Shown here piece by piece: positions 35,624 to 46,351 of a stretch of DNA of 64,000 bases (its first letter is position 1; each line of letters opens with the position of its first letter). The DNA comes from Sphingopyxis sp. BSN-002. Lineage in GTDB: Bacteria > Pseudomonadota > Alphaproteobacteria > Sphingomonadales > Sphingomonadaceae. The translations under genes and the position numbers were made by a program. The stretch spans positions 3,304,501-3,368,500 of the forward strand of contig NZ_CP091804.1 in assembly GCF_022024275.1 (NCBI RefSeq), read 5' to 3'. Below the pieces are notes generated by a model, which saw only the letters and a program-made list of their open reading frames with translations, made no database searches and was not told where the DNA came from.

Positions 35624-35641
35624 CTTTACGTGAACGTAAAG
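35624..35641. promoter_or_regulatory. Palindromic site upstream of VWA gene and chemoreceptor gene
   Basis: CTTTACGT-GA-ACGTAAAG, perfect 8-bp arms, lies between divergent genes 39 bp from the VWA start and 73 bp from the chemoreceptor start. A near copy is at 38384-38401 before the MoxR gene. The layout resembles sites bound by MerR-type LiuR regulators of branched-chain and acyl-CoA catabolism, but the assignment is only by motif appearance. Confidence 0.55.
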
Positions 35642-35713
35642 CGGTCCCCGAGTTGACGCCGCGTTAACCATTGCCCGTCATAGCTTTGCGATCAATTTGG
35701 GGTGGGTAGCCTG

Positions 35714-37111
35714 ATGAAATTCGATCCGATCAATCCGGCGGCGCAGATTCTCGACCAGTCGGTAGCCAGCGACTGCGGCGAGCTTGCCGTCGGCTGCAGC
35801 GATGCAGCGGGGCGCATCAAGCGCGCGACCGACCAGATGGATCGTCAGATTTCGGAGCTCGGGAGGCTCGAAGAGTTCGTCGTCAGTTTGGAAAACGATC
35901 AGCGCCAGATCGCCGATTCGACCGATGAAGCGAAACTGCTGTCGGCGCGCGCGTGCGAGCAACTCGACACCGGAGCCGAGCGGGTCAACGCCGCGGTCAG
36001 CGAATTCCGCTCGGTGATCGACCTGGTCGCACGGCTCGGCACGCACGTCACCAATTTCGCCGCGGTGATGGAGCAGGTGCAGCAGGTCAGCCAGTCGATC
36101 GAGTCGATCGCCAAGACCACGAACATGCTGGCTCTGAACGCCGCGATCGAGGCCGAGCGCGCCGGCGACGCCGGCCGTACCTTCGCGGTTGTTGCCGCCG
36201 AAGTGAAGAAGCTGGCCCAGAACACGCGCGGCGCGACCGACGAAATTCGTCGCAGCATCGGCAGCCTCGCGACCGAGGCATCGGGGCTTGTCGCCGAAAT
36301 CCAGTCGGGCGTCGAACAGTCGAGCCGTGCCGAGGCGCAGTTCGAGACGATCACCGATGCGCTGCACGACGCGACGCACCTTGTCGCGCTGCTCGACGAC
36401 CAGAGCGACCGGATCGCGCAAAGCTCGGCCATGGTGCATGCCAATGGCGCCAAGGTGCGCGAGGCGATGGACCGCGTCGTCACCTCGGTGCGCGACAACA
36501 GCGCGACCCTCGACGGGACGCGCGATTCTATCCTGTCGATGGAGCATGTGTCGAACCGCATGTTCAATGCCGTGATCTCGGCGGGAGTGTCTCCGCAGGA
36601 TTCGGCAGTCGTTGCACTGGCTGCCAAGGTCCGCGACGAATTTGTCGGGCTTGCCGAACGCGCGGTGGCGCGGGGCGAGCTGTCGATGGACCAGCTGTTC
36701 GATACCAATTATGTCCGGGTTCCGAACTCGAACCCCGAACGCTTTCGCACGACGCTCTGCGACTGGGCCGACGCCCACTGGCGCCCGCTGTTCGACCGCA
36801 TCGTCGCGGAGCATCCCGAGATCAAGATGTCGTCGGCGGGTGACATGAACGGCTTTCTGCCGACGCACATCACCGATTGCTCGCGCGCGCCGACCGGCGA
36901 CCTCGAGCATGATACCGCCCACTGCCGCAACGGCCGTTTGCTCTATGACGAAACCGACGCAGCGGCGAAGCGCAGCACCGCGCCCTTCTTCATGACCGTT
37001 TACCGGCAGGAAGGTGACGGGATCAATTACCTGACCGTACGCAACGTCTATATGCCCGCGGTGATCAACGGCCGCCGCTGGGGCGACGTCGAGGTTGCCT
37101 ATCAGCTCTGA
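35714..37111 (+). CDS. Soluble methyl-accepting chemotaxis protein with C-terminal sensor-like domain
   Basis: Chemoreceptor of 465 residues without a membrane segment, so probably cytoplasmic. A long coiled-coil N-terminus leads to the signalling tip [21 protein letters not shown] near residues 131-151, then [15 protein letters not shown]. After the return coil, a C-terminal domain of about 165 residues holds [28 protein letters not shown] and [13 protein letters not shown]. The start is the ATG at 35714; a GTG at 35702 is also in frame. No CheA/CheW genes are nearby. Its stop overlaps the end of the GFA gene on the other strand by 10 bp. Confidence 0.88.
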   Translation: MKFDPINPAAQILDQSVASDCGELAVGCSDAAGRIKRATDQMDRQISELGRLEEFVVSLENDQRQIADSTDEAKLLSARACEQLDTGAERVNAAVSEFRSVIDLVARLGTHVTNFAAVMEQVQQVSQSIESIAKTTNMLALNAAIEAERAGDAGRTFAVVAAEVKKLAQNTRGATDEIRRSIGSLATEASGLVAEIQSGVEQSSRAEAQFETITDALHDATHLVALLDDQSDRIAQSSAMVHANGAKVREAMDRVVTSVRDNSATLDGTRDSILSMEHVSNRMFNAVISAGVSPQDSAVVALAAKVRDEFVGLAERAVARGELSMDQLFDTNYVRVPNSNPERFRTTLCDWADAHWRPLFDRIVAEHPEIKMSSAGDMNGFLPTHITDCSRAPTGDLEHDTAHCRNGRLLYDETDAAAKRSTAPFFMTVYRQEGDGINYLTVRNVYMPAVINGRRWGDVEVAYQL

Positions 37112-37527
37112 GGCGCCGGCGGAGCCGGGGGCTGCGCCGGGAACTGCTCGATTGCCGGGTCGAGAACCGCCCAGCCGGGCGCTTCGCTTGTCCAGATTGC
37201 CATCGTTGGTTTGAGCTCATGCCCCTGATCCAGCACGCCGAGGCGAACGACGCGCATCTGCGGCCGGGCCGAAGACCCTCCCAGGATCGGGGTGCCGCAG
37301 GCGGGACAGTGGGTGCGCGTCAGCGTGTTTCCGCTGTCGGCGACATAGTCATGCGACGCGGTCGGGCCGTCGATGATGATATCGGCAGTCCGGAAAATCG
37401 CATTGTTCGTGGGGCCGCCCGCCGCGATCTTCTGGCAGCGGCGACACCAGCACTGGCGCACCGCGATGGGCTCGGCATCGATGCGCAACTCGACCGCGCC
37501 GCACGAACAGCGGCCGGTATAGCCCAT
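37102..37527 (-). CDS. GFA family protein (glutathione-dependent formaldehyde-activating fold)
   Basis: Protein of 141 residues with the Mss4-like zinc fold of the GFA family. Zinc cysteines are visible in CSCGAV, CWCRRCQ and [10 protein letters not shown]. The C-terminal proline-rich tail ([11 protein letters not shown]) is extra. Its ATG overlaps the MoxR stop codon (TGATG at 37525-37529), so the two are co-translated. The catalytic role of most family members is unknown; a link to glutathione adducts is only family knowledge. A larger open frame upstream is the MoxR antiphase shadow. Confidence 0.86.
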   Translation of the reverse strand: MGYTGRCSCGAVELRIDAEPIAVRQCWCRRCQKIAAGGPTNNAIFRTADIIIDGPTASHDYVADSGNTLTRTHCPACGTPILGGSSARPQMRVVRLGVLDQGHELKPTMAIWTSEAPGWAVLDPAIEQFPAQPPAPPAPQS

Positions 37528-38372
37528 CAGCTGCCCTGACGGCGCGCCATGAAGGCGAGCTTTTCGAACAGCATCACATCCTGCTCGTTCTTGAGCAGCG
37601 CGCCGTGGAGCGGCGGGATTGCCTTGCCGACGTCGCGGTTCTGCAGGACTTCGAGCGGCATATCCTCCGCAAGGAGGAGTTTCAGCCAGTCGATGAGCTC
37701 GCTGGTCGAGGGCTTTTTCTTGAGGCCGGGGACATCGCGCACGTCGTAGAAGATGTCCATCGCGCGGCTGACCAGCGTTTTCTGGATGCCCGGGAAATGG
37801 ACATCGACGATGTTCGCCATCGTGTCGCGGTCGGGGAATTTGATGTAGTGGAAAAAGCAGCGGCGCAGAAAGGCGTCGGGCAGTTCCTTCTCGTTGTTCG
37901 AGGTGATGACGACGATCGGGCGTTCCTTGGCGCTGATCGTCTCGTCGGTCTCGTACACATGGAAAGCCATGCGATCGAGTTCCTGGAGAAGGTCGTTCGG
38001 GAATTCGATGTCGGCCTTGTCGATTTCGTCGATCAGCAGGACGGGAAGCTTGGGGCTGGTGAAGGCCTCCCACAGCTTTCCCTTGCGGATATAGTTGCGG
38101 ATGTCGTGGACGCGCTCTTCGCCGAGCTGGCCGTCGCGGAGGCGCGCGACTGCGTCATATTCGTACAGGCCCTGCTGCGCCTTGGTGGTCGACTTGATGT
38201 TCCAGGTGATCAGCGGCGCGTCGAACGCCTTTGCGATTTCCTCGGCCAGCACGGTCTTGCCGGTGCCGGGTTCGCCCTTCACGAGCAGCGGGCGGCGGAG
38301 CATCGTCGCGGCATTGACCGCGACCTTCAGGTCGTCGGTGGCGATATAGGCGCTGGTACCTTCGAAACGCAT
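37527..38372 (-). CDS. MoxR-type AAA ATPase
   Basis: AAA+ ATPase of 281 residues. Walker A is GEPGTGKT near residues 33-40, Walker B is VLLIDEIDKAD, and the sensor-like VVITSNNEKELPDAFLRRC follows. MoxR ATPases act with VWA proteins in chaperone-like maturation of metalloenzymes. The VWA gene at 34407 is the natural partner. Upstream, 12 nt before the ATG, sits the near-palindrome at 38384-38401, so regulation is likely shared with the VWA gene. It is coupled to the GFA gene. Confidence 0.92.
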   Translation of the reverse strand: MRFEGTSAYIATDDLKVAVNAATMLRRPLLVKGEPGTGKTVLAEEIAKAFDAPLITWNIKSTTKAQQGLYEYDAVARLRDGQLGEERVHDIRNYIRKGKLWEAFTSPKLPVLLIDEIDKADIEFPNDLLQELDRMAFHVYETDETISAKERPIVVITSNNEKELPDAFLRRCFFHYIKFPDRDTMANIVDVHFPGIQKTLVSRAMDIFYDVRDVPGLKKKPSTSELIDWLKLLLAEDMPLEVLQNRDVGKAIPPLHGALLKNEQDVMLFEKLAFMARRQGS

Positions 38373-38383
38373 CGGCTCTTTCC

Positions 38384-38401
38384 CTTAACGTGAACGTCAA
38401 G
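38384..38401. promoter_or_regulatory. Palindromic site upstream of MoxR gene
   Basis: CTTAACGT-GA-ACGTCAAG differs from a perfect palindrome at one position and matches the site at 35624-35641 at 16 of 18 positions. It lies between the MoxR start (38372) and the preceding gene's end (38465). Its position close to the start codon fits a repressor or activator site for MoxR. Confidence 0.5.
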
Positions 38402-38464
38402 TGAAATGGCACAGCGGGGCAGGGGGCGCAAGCAAAGTTGCGTTCCTCTGGCTGGCAGAAGCGT

Positions 38465-39136
38465 TCAGGGGTGCGCGCGGCTCGCGGCGCGGGCGGCGAG
38501 GAGATCCCAAAGGCCGCTGTGCTGGGCGACCAGCTGTTGCGCGCCGAATGCGATCGCGCGCTCGGTGGCCGGACCGTCGGCGACCTCGCCGGCGAGACGT
38601 GCCGTATCGCGAAGGTCGGGTAGCGTGCAGCGCGGCACATTCATGTCGAGGCGCTGCGCGCTGATGTCGAGCAGGACGCGGATCGTGCGCCAGTCGAGGG
38701 TCAGGGCGATTGCCGCGCCGACCGCGCAGCCGTGGCGATCGGATTCGGCGAGCATGTCGAGCGCCTTGCGTTGCGCCGCGACTGCGGCCTCGCACTGCGC
38801 CTGACCCTGCGTGCTCGGGACGGGGCCGACTGCCGAGGCGATCTTGGTGAGGAAGGCGCGCTCCTGTGCAAAGGCCTGCGCGGCTTCGTCCATCCACCGG
38901 CGCGAGACGGGGTCGACCGCCTTGCGCGCGGCGCTGTCGATGACACCCGGATAGCGGCCGTGGAGGAGGCCGAGGAAATGGACGGCGTCGGCAAGGTTGC
39001 GCATCGCTTGCGGGTCGCTCGACAATGCGCCGGACTTGACGTGCGGATGCGCACCCGTGCCTTCGCTGGCGACGAGAGTATCGAGCAGTTCGGCGACGCC
39101 GCGTGATTGCGGCTGGGGCTGGGTCGACTGGCTCAA
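38465..39136 (-). CDS. Unidentified alpha-helical protein
   Basis: I do not recognise this protein beyond a resemblance to uncharacterised sphingomonad proteins. It has 223 residues and no signal peptide or membrane segment. The sequence is rich in alanine and helical throughout. Notable segments are DAVHFLGLLHGRYPGVIDSA, MDEAAQAFAQERAFLTKI and CAVGAAIALTLDWRTIRVLLD. Two cysteines and a few histidines are spaced without an obvious metal pattern. It lies upstream of the MoxR-GFA pair on the same strand with a 92-bp gap containing the palindromic site, so it probably is a separate unit. Confidence 0.65.
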   Translation of the reverse strand: MSQSTQPQPQSRGVAELLDTLVASEGTGAHPHVKSGALSSDPQAMRNLADAVHFLGLLHGRYPGVIDSAARKAVDPVSRRWMDEAAQAFAQERAFLTKIASAVGPVPSTQGQAQCEAAVAAQRKALDMLAESDRHGCAVGAAIALTLDWRTIRVLLDISAQRLDMNVPRCTLPDLRDTARLAGEVADGPATERAIAFGAQQLVAQHSGLWDLLAARAASRAHP

Positions 39137-39291
39137 CGCATCATCCTTGCCTGTGGCGGCACGCCGATGCGCCCCACCCGTGATTTCGAGCGTCCAGCCT
39201 TAGAGCAACGTCGTAAACGTCGCGTTTATATGGACCCCGGCGAATTCGGCGGAAGCTGTGCCGGATAGAGACAGCGGGGAAATCATGACGC

Positions 39292-39325
39292 AAAAAGACC
39301 GGCAAGCACGGAGGGCTTGCCGGTC
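39292..39325 (-). terminator. Rho-independent terminator after the PspC-domain gene
   Basis: Reading the minus strand, GACCGGCAAGC and GCTTGCCGGTC form a perfect 11-bp stem around a 7-nt loop, followed directly by TTTTT (plus-strand AAAAA at 39292-39296). It lies 80 bp past the PspC stop. Confidence 0.85.
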
Positions 39326-39404
39326 CTTGGTTGCGGCGCCGGGGAGCGCCATCCGGAGGGAACGAGCGGGGCGACGAGAGGGAAAGTGCCCGGCCCGTTT
39401 CCCG

Positions 39405-39704
39405 TCAAGCTGCGAGAGCGAATTCCTCGGTCTTCTCTTCCTTCGCCGCGGCCGGTTCGGCCACCGTCAGGGCGTGCTGTCCGGCCGCCGCCGCTGCCTT
39501 GTTCGGGAAGAGCAGGCGCGAGGCGAGAACGATGAAGCCGAGCGCGAAATAGGCCGCGAAGGTCTGCACCGGGAAGAAGAAGAGCGGCGCGATGAACGCG
39601 AGACGCAGATACAGCGGATTGAAGCCGAAATCCTGGCCGACGGCCTCGCAGATGCCGAAGAAGGTATCGCGGCGGCGGAAGAGATTGGTGGTTTCGGTCT
39701 GCAT
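39405..39704 (-). CDS. PspC-domain membrane protein
   Basis: Protein of about 99 residues with a PspC domain: FRRRDTFFGICEAVGQDFGFNPLYLRLAFI, then a hydrophobic segment FAAYFALGFIVLASRLLF, and an acidic, alanine-rich tail. PspC proteins are membrane sensors of the phage-shock system. I prefer the ATG at 39704 because the family starts close to the domain; a longer frame starts at 39785 (GTGAGAGA before it) and cannot be excluded. No pspA or pspF is near. A strong terminator follows. Confidence 0.82.
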   Translation of the reverse strand: MQTETTNLFRRRDTFFGICEAVGQDFGFNPLYLRLAFIAPLFFFPVQTFAAYFALGFIVLASRLLFPNKAAAAAGQHALTVAEPAAAKEEKTEEFALAA

Positions 39705-40104
39705 CTTCTTGTCTTTCCCTTTGGCCGCGGCGGGGAGCGCCGCGTCATGCCCACTGCTAAGCAACGCGCGTGCCAATTCGTACATTCTCTCACTTTTCCG
39801 GGATTTTTCGGATCAGCCGGAGCGGCTGCCCTCCTCGGACTATGTTCTATATTCCCACTATGTGGGATGGATTGCCATTTAGCGGTTCTGGATGAACGGT
39901 TGCTGAAAATCGCGCCCCAAATCCCTCCGCCGGATGGCTATCTGGTTCGGAAGTATGAAGATTTGAAGTAGGGGCACGAAATTTTTTGTGCGGCGCACAA
40001 TCGGATGCTCCCAACCGATACGAAAGCGCCCCGCCCGCACGGGTGCGGACGGGGCGAGCGGTCCAGTGGTTGGACGTTCGTTGGCCGGACGGCCGGCGTA
40101 TCGC
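39705..40104. other. Intergenic stretch of 400 bp between pspC-like gene and rpoD
   Basis: No supported gene. It contains a 15-bp palindrome TCCCAC-TAT-GTGGGA at 39853-39867 of unknown role, a possible 34-residue frame at 39867-39971 with weak support, and the GC hairpin of the rpoD terminator near the right end. If the PspC gene starts at 39785, the stretch is about 320 bp. Confidence 0.5.
40028..40055 (-). terminator. GC hairpin downstream of rpoD
   Basis: GCCCCG-C-CCGCAC and GTGCGG-A-CGGGGC pair with one mismatch around a very short loop. In the minus direction it is followed by only a few Ts (GCTTTCG), so it may be a weak intrinsic terminator or a transcript-stabilising hairpin, 50 bp after the rpoD stop. 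Confidence 0.55.
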
Positions 40105-42120
<2,016 letters not shown>

Positions 42121-42169
42121 TAATTCTTCCTGGTCATTGCCCAGCCGGGGGGCATAAACGGGTCGGTCT

Positions 42170-44047
42170 TTACTGGTTCGTGCTGTCGGACAGCGCGGCC
42201 AGGCGGCGGGTCAGGTCCTCATCCATCGCACGCAGCTTTTGCTGACGCGCGAGGCCTTCGTCGTCCATCGTGCGCTGAAACTCCGCGGTGGCTTCTGCCA
42301 GCCTTGCGCGGATTTCGGGCTGGGTGACCAGCACGCCGATATATTCGTCGAGGTCGCGCAGCGCGATTTCACGTGCTGCATCAGCCTCTTCGCCTTCGAG
42401 CCTTCGATTGAATGAGAAGTGCATTCCGTCGGCTCTGAGCAATGTCATCGCCCTATTATACACTTTCATGGGCTCCAATATGGCAAGCAACCCCTCGCAA
42501 TCAAGCCCTTCTTGGGCATTTGCGCTGTCAAGCATTACGCCGAGCAGTTCGGCGTCGCCGGAATCGGGGATCGCGAGGCGGAAAAGCTCGTCCTCGTGGC
42601 GCCGGATCGCCTCGGGATAGCGGAGCAGGCCGCCAAGCAGCGCGGCTGCATAAGGGCCGCCGATGCCGGCTTGTCCCAGTGCGCGCGTTTCGTCGGCGGG
42701 TGGCTGAAGGCGCGGGTCGGGCTGGAAGCGGCGGCCGCCGCGCTGCGGCTGTGGTGCCCAGGGCACGCGCGGGCCGCGTTCGGGCTGCTTGCGCGCGAAG
42801 AGCGCGTCGAGCTTTTCGCGGAACGCCTCGCGATAATGGTGGCGCACGTCGGCGTCCTGAATGGCGTCGGCGTGCGCGAGAAGGCGCGTCTTGAGTGCGG
42901 CGCGTTCCTCGGGCGTTGCGAGCGGTCCCGCTGCGACCTCGTGTGCCCAGAGGCGCTCGACGAGCGGTTGGGCGTCCTCAAGGATTTCGACGAAGCCGGT
43001 CGCGCCGCGCGCGCGGACGATGTCGTCGGGGTCCTGTCCGGCGGGCAGCGTTGCGAAGGCGAGGCTGAAGCCGGGGCGGAGCAGGGGGAGCGCGCGCATC
43101 GCTGCGCGCATCGCCGCTTTCTGTCCGGCATTGTCGCCGTCGAAGCAGAGCACGGGCACCGGCACCATCCGCCAGATCATGCCGAGCTGGTTCTCGGTGA
43201 GCGCGGTACCGAGCGGCGCGACCGCATCGGCGATCCCCGCCTCGGCGAGCGCGATCACATCCATATAGCCTTCGACGACGATGATCCGGTTCGTCTGCCG
43301 CGACGCCGGGCTCGCCTTGTCGAGGTTGAAGAGCGTACGGCCCTTGTCGAAGAGCGGGGTGTCGGGCGAGTTCAGATATTTGGGCTCGCCGTCGCCGAGG
43401 ATGCGTCCGCCGAACGCGATCACGCGCCCGCGAGCGTCGCGGATCGGGATCATCAGGCGGCCACGGAAGCGGTCGTAAGGGTCCTTGTCGTCGACCGCGA
43501 TCAGCATCCCCGATTCGACGAGCATCGCGGTCGGGAATTTCTTGAGCGCTTCTTTCAGCGCGCTCCGGCTCTCGGGCGCGAGGCCGAAGCCGAAGGCCTT
43601 GCGCGTGGCGTCCGAAATGCCGCGCTTCTTCAGATATTCGCGCGCGGGCGCGCCGTTGCTGCTGTCGAGCTGCTGGGTGAACCAGTCGGCGGCGCCCTGG
43701 GTGACATCGCGGAGGCTCGCCTGCTCCTCGGCCTTTTTCGCGGCGCGCGGGTCGGCGGCGGGGACTTCCATTCCGGCTTCGGCGGCGAGTTCCTTGACGG
43801 CGTCCATGAACGACAGGCCACGCTGGTCGGTCATCCAGCGGATGGCGTCGCCGTGGGCGCTGCAACCGAAGCAGTGGTAGAAGCCCTTTTCGTCGTTGAT
43901 CGTAAAGCTGGGCGTCTTTTCGTTATGGAAGGGGCAGCAGGCCTTATACTCGCGCCCCGCGCGCGTGACCTTCACCGTCCGCCCGATGAGCGTCGACAGC
44001 GTGATCCGCGATCTGAGTTCGTCCAGCCATTGCGGGGTGAGCGTCAT
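42170..44047 (-). CDS. dnaG: DNA primase
   Basis: Makes RNA primers at the replication fork; 625 residues. The zinc-binding domain is complete ([15 protein letters not shown], then [11 protein letters not shown]). The catalytic TOPRIM part carries [15 protein letters not shown] and the acidic [11 protein letters not shown]. The C-terminal helicase-binding domain is present but not highly conserved. Its ATG at 44047 directly follows the GIY-YIG stop (TAAATG), and its ribosome binding site AGGGAGG lies inside the end of that gene. Confidence 0.96.
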   Translation of the reverse strand: MTLTPQWLDELRSRITLSTLIGRTVKVTRAGREYKACCPFHNEKTPSFTINDEKGFYHCFGCSAHGDAIRWMTDQRGLSFMDAVKELAAEAGMEVPAADPRAAKKAEEQASLRDVTQGAADWFTQQLDSSNGAPAREYLKKRGISDATRKAFGFGLAPESRSALKEALKKFPTAMLVESGMLIAVDDKDPYDRFRGRLMIPIRDARGRVIAFGGRILGDGEPKYLNSPDTPLFDKGRTLFNLDKASPASRQTNRIIVVEGYMDVIALAEAGIADAVAPLGTALTENQLGMIWRMVPVPVLCFDGDNAGQKAAMRAAMRALPLLRPGFSLAFATLPAGQDPDDIVRARGATGFVEILEDAQPLVERLWAHEVAAGPLATPEERAALKTRLLAHADAIQDADVRHHYREAFREKLDALFARKQPERGPRVPWAPQPQRGGRRFQPDPRLQPPADETRALGQAGIGGPYAAALLGGLLRYPEAIRRHEDELFRLAIPDSGDAELLGVMLDSANAQEGLDCEGLLAILEPMKVYNRAMTLLRADGMHFSFNRRLEGEEADAAREIALRDLDEYIGVLVTQPEIRARLAEATAEFQRTMDDEGLARQQKLRAMDEDLTRRLAALSDSTNQ

Positions 44048-44461
44048 TTAGCTCCCCTCCCTTTGGCGGGTTGTCATTTCAATCCCGTTCGTGTCGAGCG
44101 AAGTCGAGACACCCATCGGACGAGAAACCGCCTCGATAGGCGTCTCGACTTCGCCCGACGCGAGCGGAGAGGGGGAACGTTCATGTGGGGGCCTGGCGAA
44201 ATGGCTCACCATTTTCCAATCACCGCGGATCAATGCCTCTTTCTTAGCTTGAGACCATTTCTTGATTCGCATTTCGGCATCTAAGGCTTCGAAGCGACTG
44301 GCGAAGTCCTGCGACCACATTAAGCGGACTGGCAAACGAGACGATGTAAAACCCTTGATAAGACCCGATTGGTGCTGGCCGATCCGATATTCGAGATTAT
44401 CGGTATGGCCCGTGTAATAGAGCCCATCGTTGCAAAGCAGGATGTAGGTCCAGAACGCCAT
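44048..44461 (-). CDS. GIY-YIG nuclease family protein with repeat-encoded tail
   Basis: Small nuclease of 137 residues of the UPF0213/GIY-YIG type. The fold motifs are TYILLCNDGLYYTGHT (GIY and YIG equivalents at residues 5-18), the arginine in LEYRIGQH (Arg26), and FEALDAEMRIKKW with a candidate metal-binding glutamate near residue 58 or 63. The nuclease domain ends near residue 90. Residues 99-126 are encoded by a complete copy of the palindromic repeat (44085-44167), giving the tail segment STSLDTNG. A second copy stands 14 bp upstream of the start. It is wedged between YqeY and dnaG, and stop and dnaG start abut. Confidence 0.85.
   Translation of the reverse strand: MAFWTYILLCNDGLYYTGHTDNLEYRIGQHQSGLIKGFTSSRLPVRLMWSQDFASRFEALDAEMRIKKWSQAKKEALIRGDWKMVSHFARPPHERSPSPLASGEVETPIEAVSRPMGVSTSLDTNGIEMTTRQREGS
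44085..44167. repeat. Palindromic repeat (BIME-like), copy 2, inside the GIY-YIG 3' end
   Basis: Two inverted halves between CCGTTCG (44085) and CGAGCGG (44167). The left half hairpin has stem GTGTC/GACAC; the right half has GCGTC/GACGC, a third compensated version. It is in frame with the GIY-YIG gene and codes residues 99-126 of it. Confidence 0.9.
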
Positions 44462-44474
44462 CCTACCCCTCTAC

Positions 44475-44555
44475 CCGTTCGCATCGAGCGAAGTCGAGAT
44501 GCCCTCAAACCTGCACTGTCCCGATGGGTGTCTCGACTTCGCTCGACACGAACGG
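44475..44555. repeat. Palindromic repeat (BIME-like), copy 3, upstream of the GIY-YIG gene
   Basis: Two inverted halves between CCGTTCG (44475) and CGAACGG (44555), with stems GCATC/GATGC on the left and GTGTC/GACAC on the right. Almost identical to copy 1 at the ends but with a different centre. Together with copy 2 it brackets the GIY-YIG gene. Confidence 0.9.
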
Positions 44556-44582
44556 ATTTTCAGGCTGGCTCTTCCCGGCTGA

Positions 44583-45035
44583 TCAGCTCAGCGCCGCCTT
44601 AACCCAGCCGCTCGCCTTGCTCATGTCGAGTTGCGAGCCGAGCCGGTCCTTCACCGCGGCCATCACCTTGCCCATATCCTTCAGGCTTTCGGCGCCCAGC
44701 TCGACCACGATCGCCTTGATCGCCGCCATCGCGTCGTCGTCGGAAAGCTGCGCGGGCAGGAAATCCTCGATCACGACGACCTCGGCCGCTTCGATGTCGG
44801 CAAGTTCCTGGCGGCCGCCCTGTTCGTACATGGTGATCGACTCGCGGCGCTGCTTCACCATCTTCTGCAGCACGTCGGTGACGAGCACATCGTCGTCGGC
44901 CGGCGCGGTGCCGGTGCGCAGTTCGATGTCCTTGTCCTTGATCTTGGCCAGCATCAGCCGGATGGTGCCCAGACGCGCCTTGTCGCCGCTCTTCATGGCA
45001 GCAACCTGCGCAGCCTTGATGTCGTCACGAATCAT
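44583..45035 (-). CDS. GatB/YqeY domain protein
   Basis: Protein of 150 residues of the YqeY family, related to the tRNA-binding tail domain of GatB. Blocks are IKAAQVAAMKSGDKARLGTIRLMLA, VLQKMVKQRRESI and IEDFLPAQLSDD, with SLKDMGKVMAAVK near the end. The ATG at 45035 follows GGGGA by 5 nt; the frame to 45056 adds seven residues. In this bacterial group YqeY commonly precedes dnaG and rpoD and faces carA, as here. Its molecular role is not settled. Confidence 0.9.
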   Translation of the reverse strand: MIRDDIKAAQVAAMKSGDKARLGTIRLMLAKIKDKDIELRTGTAPADDDVLVTDVLQKMVKQRRESITMYEQGGRQELADIEAAEVVVIEDFLPAQLSDDDAMAAIKAIVVELGAESLKDMGKVMAAVKDRLGSQLDMSKASGWVKAALS

Positions 45036-45166
45036 GCGTGTCCCCATGCGCTGCAAATTTCGGAAAGGCCCTCTCTAGCGGCAAGTTTTCGAATCCGATA
45101 GCTTGTGAATCACTTTTTTGGCTCCTACTTGGTCGGCCGTTTAGCCCCCCGTCCGGAGCAGTTTAA

Positions 45167-46351
45167 ATGGCACCAGCCAACCCATCAGTCGCGCCTGAAA
45201 AGCAACCGCAAGGGGCCACCGGCGTCCTCGTTCTTGCCGACGGAACCGTCCTTTGGGGCATAGGATACGGCGCCAGCGGTGCGGGCGTCGGCGAGATCTG
45301 TTTCAACACGTCGATGACCGGCTATCAGGAAATCCTGACCGACCCGAGCTATGCCGGGCAGATCATCACCTTCACCTTTCCGCATATCGGCAATGTCGGC
45401 GCGAACCCCGAGGATATGGAGCGCGAAAAGCGCGCTGCGATCGGATGCATCACGCGCGAACTACCGACGCACCCGAGCAGTTTTCGCAGCGTCCAGACGC
45501 TGCCCGACTGGATGGCGAGCCAGGGCCTGATCGGCCTCGCGGGCATCGACACGCGCGCGCTGACGCGCCGTATCCGCGACGGCGGCGCGCCGACCGGCGT
45601 CGTGGCGCACAGCCCCGAGGGCAAGTTCGACCTCGATAAGCTGCTGATGCTGGCGCAGGGCTGGCCGGGGCTGGAGGGCATGGACCTGGCCAAGACCGTG
45701 ACGCGCGAGCGGCAGGGAAGCTGGGACGCGGGCGTGTGGCATCTGGGATCGGGCTATGAAGGGTCGGACCACAAGCGCGCGGGCGATCCCGCGCCGCATG
45801 TCGTCGCGGTCGATTATGGCGCGAAGGACAATATCTTCCGCAATCTGGTGAAGGCCGGCGCACGCGTCACGGTGGTACCCGCCAAGACCAGCCTCGACGA
45901 GATCATGGCGCTGCGCCCAGCGGGCGTGTTCCTGTCGAACGGCCCGGGCGACCCCGCGGCGACGGGCGAATATGCGGTGCCGGTGATCAAGGGGCTGCTC
46001 GAGCGCAATGTGCCGATCTTCGGCATCTGCCTCGGTCACCAGATGCTCGGCATCGCGGCGGGCGCGAAGACGGTGAAGATGCATCAGGGCCACCGCGGCG
46101 CGAACCATCCGGTGCAGCGCGCGGAAGACGGCGTGGTCGAGATCACCAGCATGAACCACGGCTTCGCGGTCGACGCGGCGACCTTGCCCAAGGGCGTGGT
46201 CGAAACGCACAAGAGCCTGTTCGACGGATCGAACTGCGGCATCGAGGTGACGGGCAAGCAGGCGTTCAGCGTGCAATATCACCCCGAGGCAAGCCCGGGG
46301 CCGCAGGACAGCTTCTACCTGTTCGAGAAGTTTGTGCAGGGTCTTGGATGA
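45167..46351 (+). CDS. carA: Carbamoyl-phosphate synthase small subunit (glutaminase)
   Basis: Glutamine amidotransferase subunit of 394 residues that gives ammonia to CarB for carbamoyl phosphate, feeding arginine and pyrimidines. The N-terminal domain shows GEICFNTSMTGYQEILTDPSYAGQ. The class I amidotransferase triad is Cys in GICLGHQMLG, then His and Glu in YHPEASPGP. The last codon overlaps the start of the orphan gene at 46348 (ATGA), which separates it from carB. Confidence 0.95.
   Translation: MAPANPSVAPEKQPQGATGVLVLADGTVLWGIGYGASGAGVGEICFNTSMTGYQEILTDPSYAGQIITFTFPHIGNVGANPEDMEREKRAAIGCITRELPTHPSSFRSVQTLPDWMASQGLIGLAGIDTRALTRRIRDGGAPTGVVAHSPEGKFDLDKLLMLAQGWPGLEGMDLAKTVTRERQGSWDAGVWHLGSGYEGSDHKRAGDPAPHVVAVDYGAKDNIFRNLVKAGARVTVVPAKTSLDEIMALRPAGVFLSNGPGDPAATGEYAVPVIKGLLERNVPIFGICLGHQMLGIAAGAKTVKMHQGHRGANHPVQRAEDGVVEITSMNHGFAVDAATLPKGVVETHKSLFDGSNCGIEVTGKQAFSVQYHPEASPGPQDSFYLFEKFVQGLG

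Noticed and set aside
39867..39971. Possible 34-residue small protein starting MDCHLAVLDERL
   Set aside because: Some protein-like character, but the ribosome binding site is weak and no homologue is recognised.
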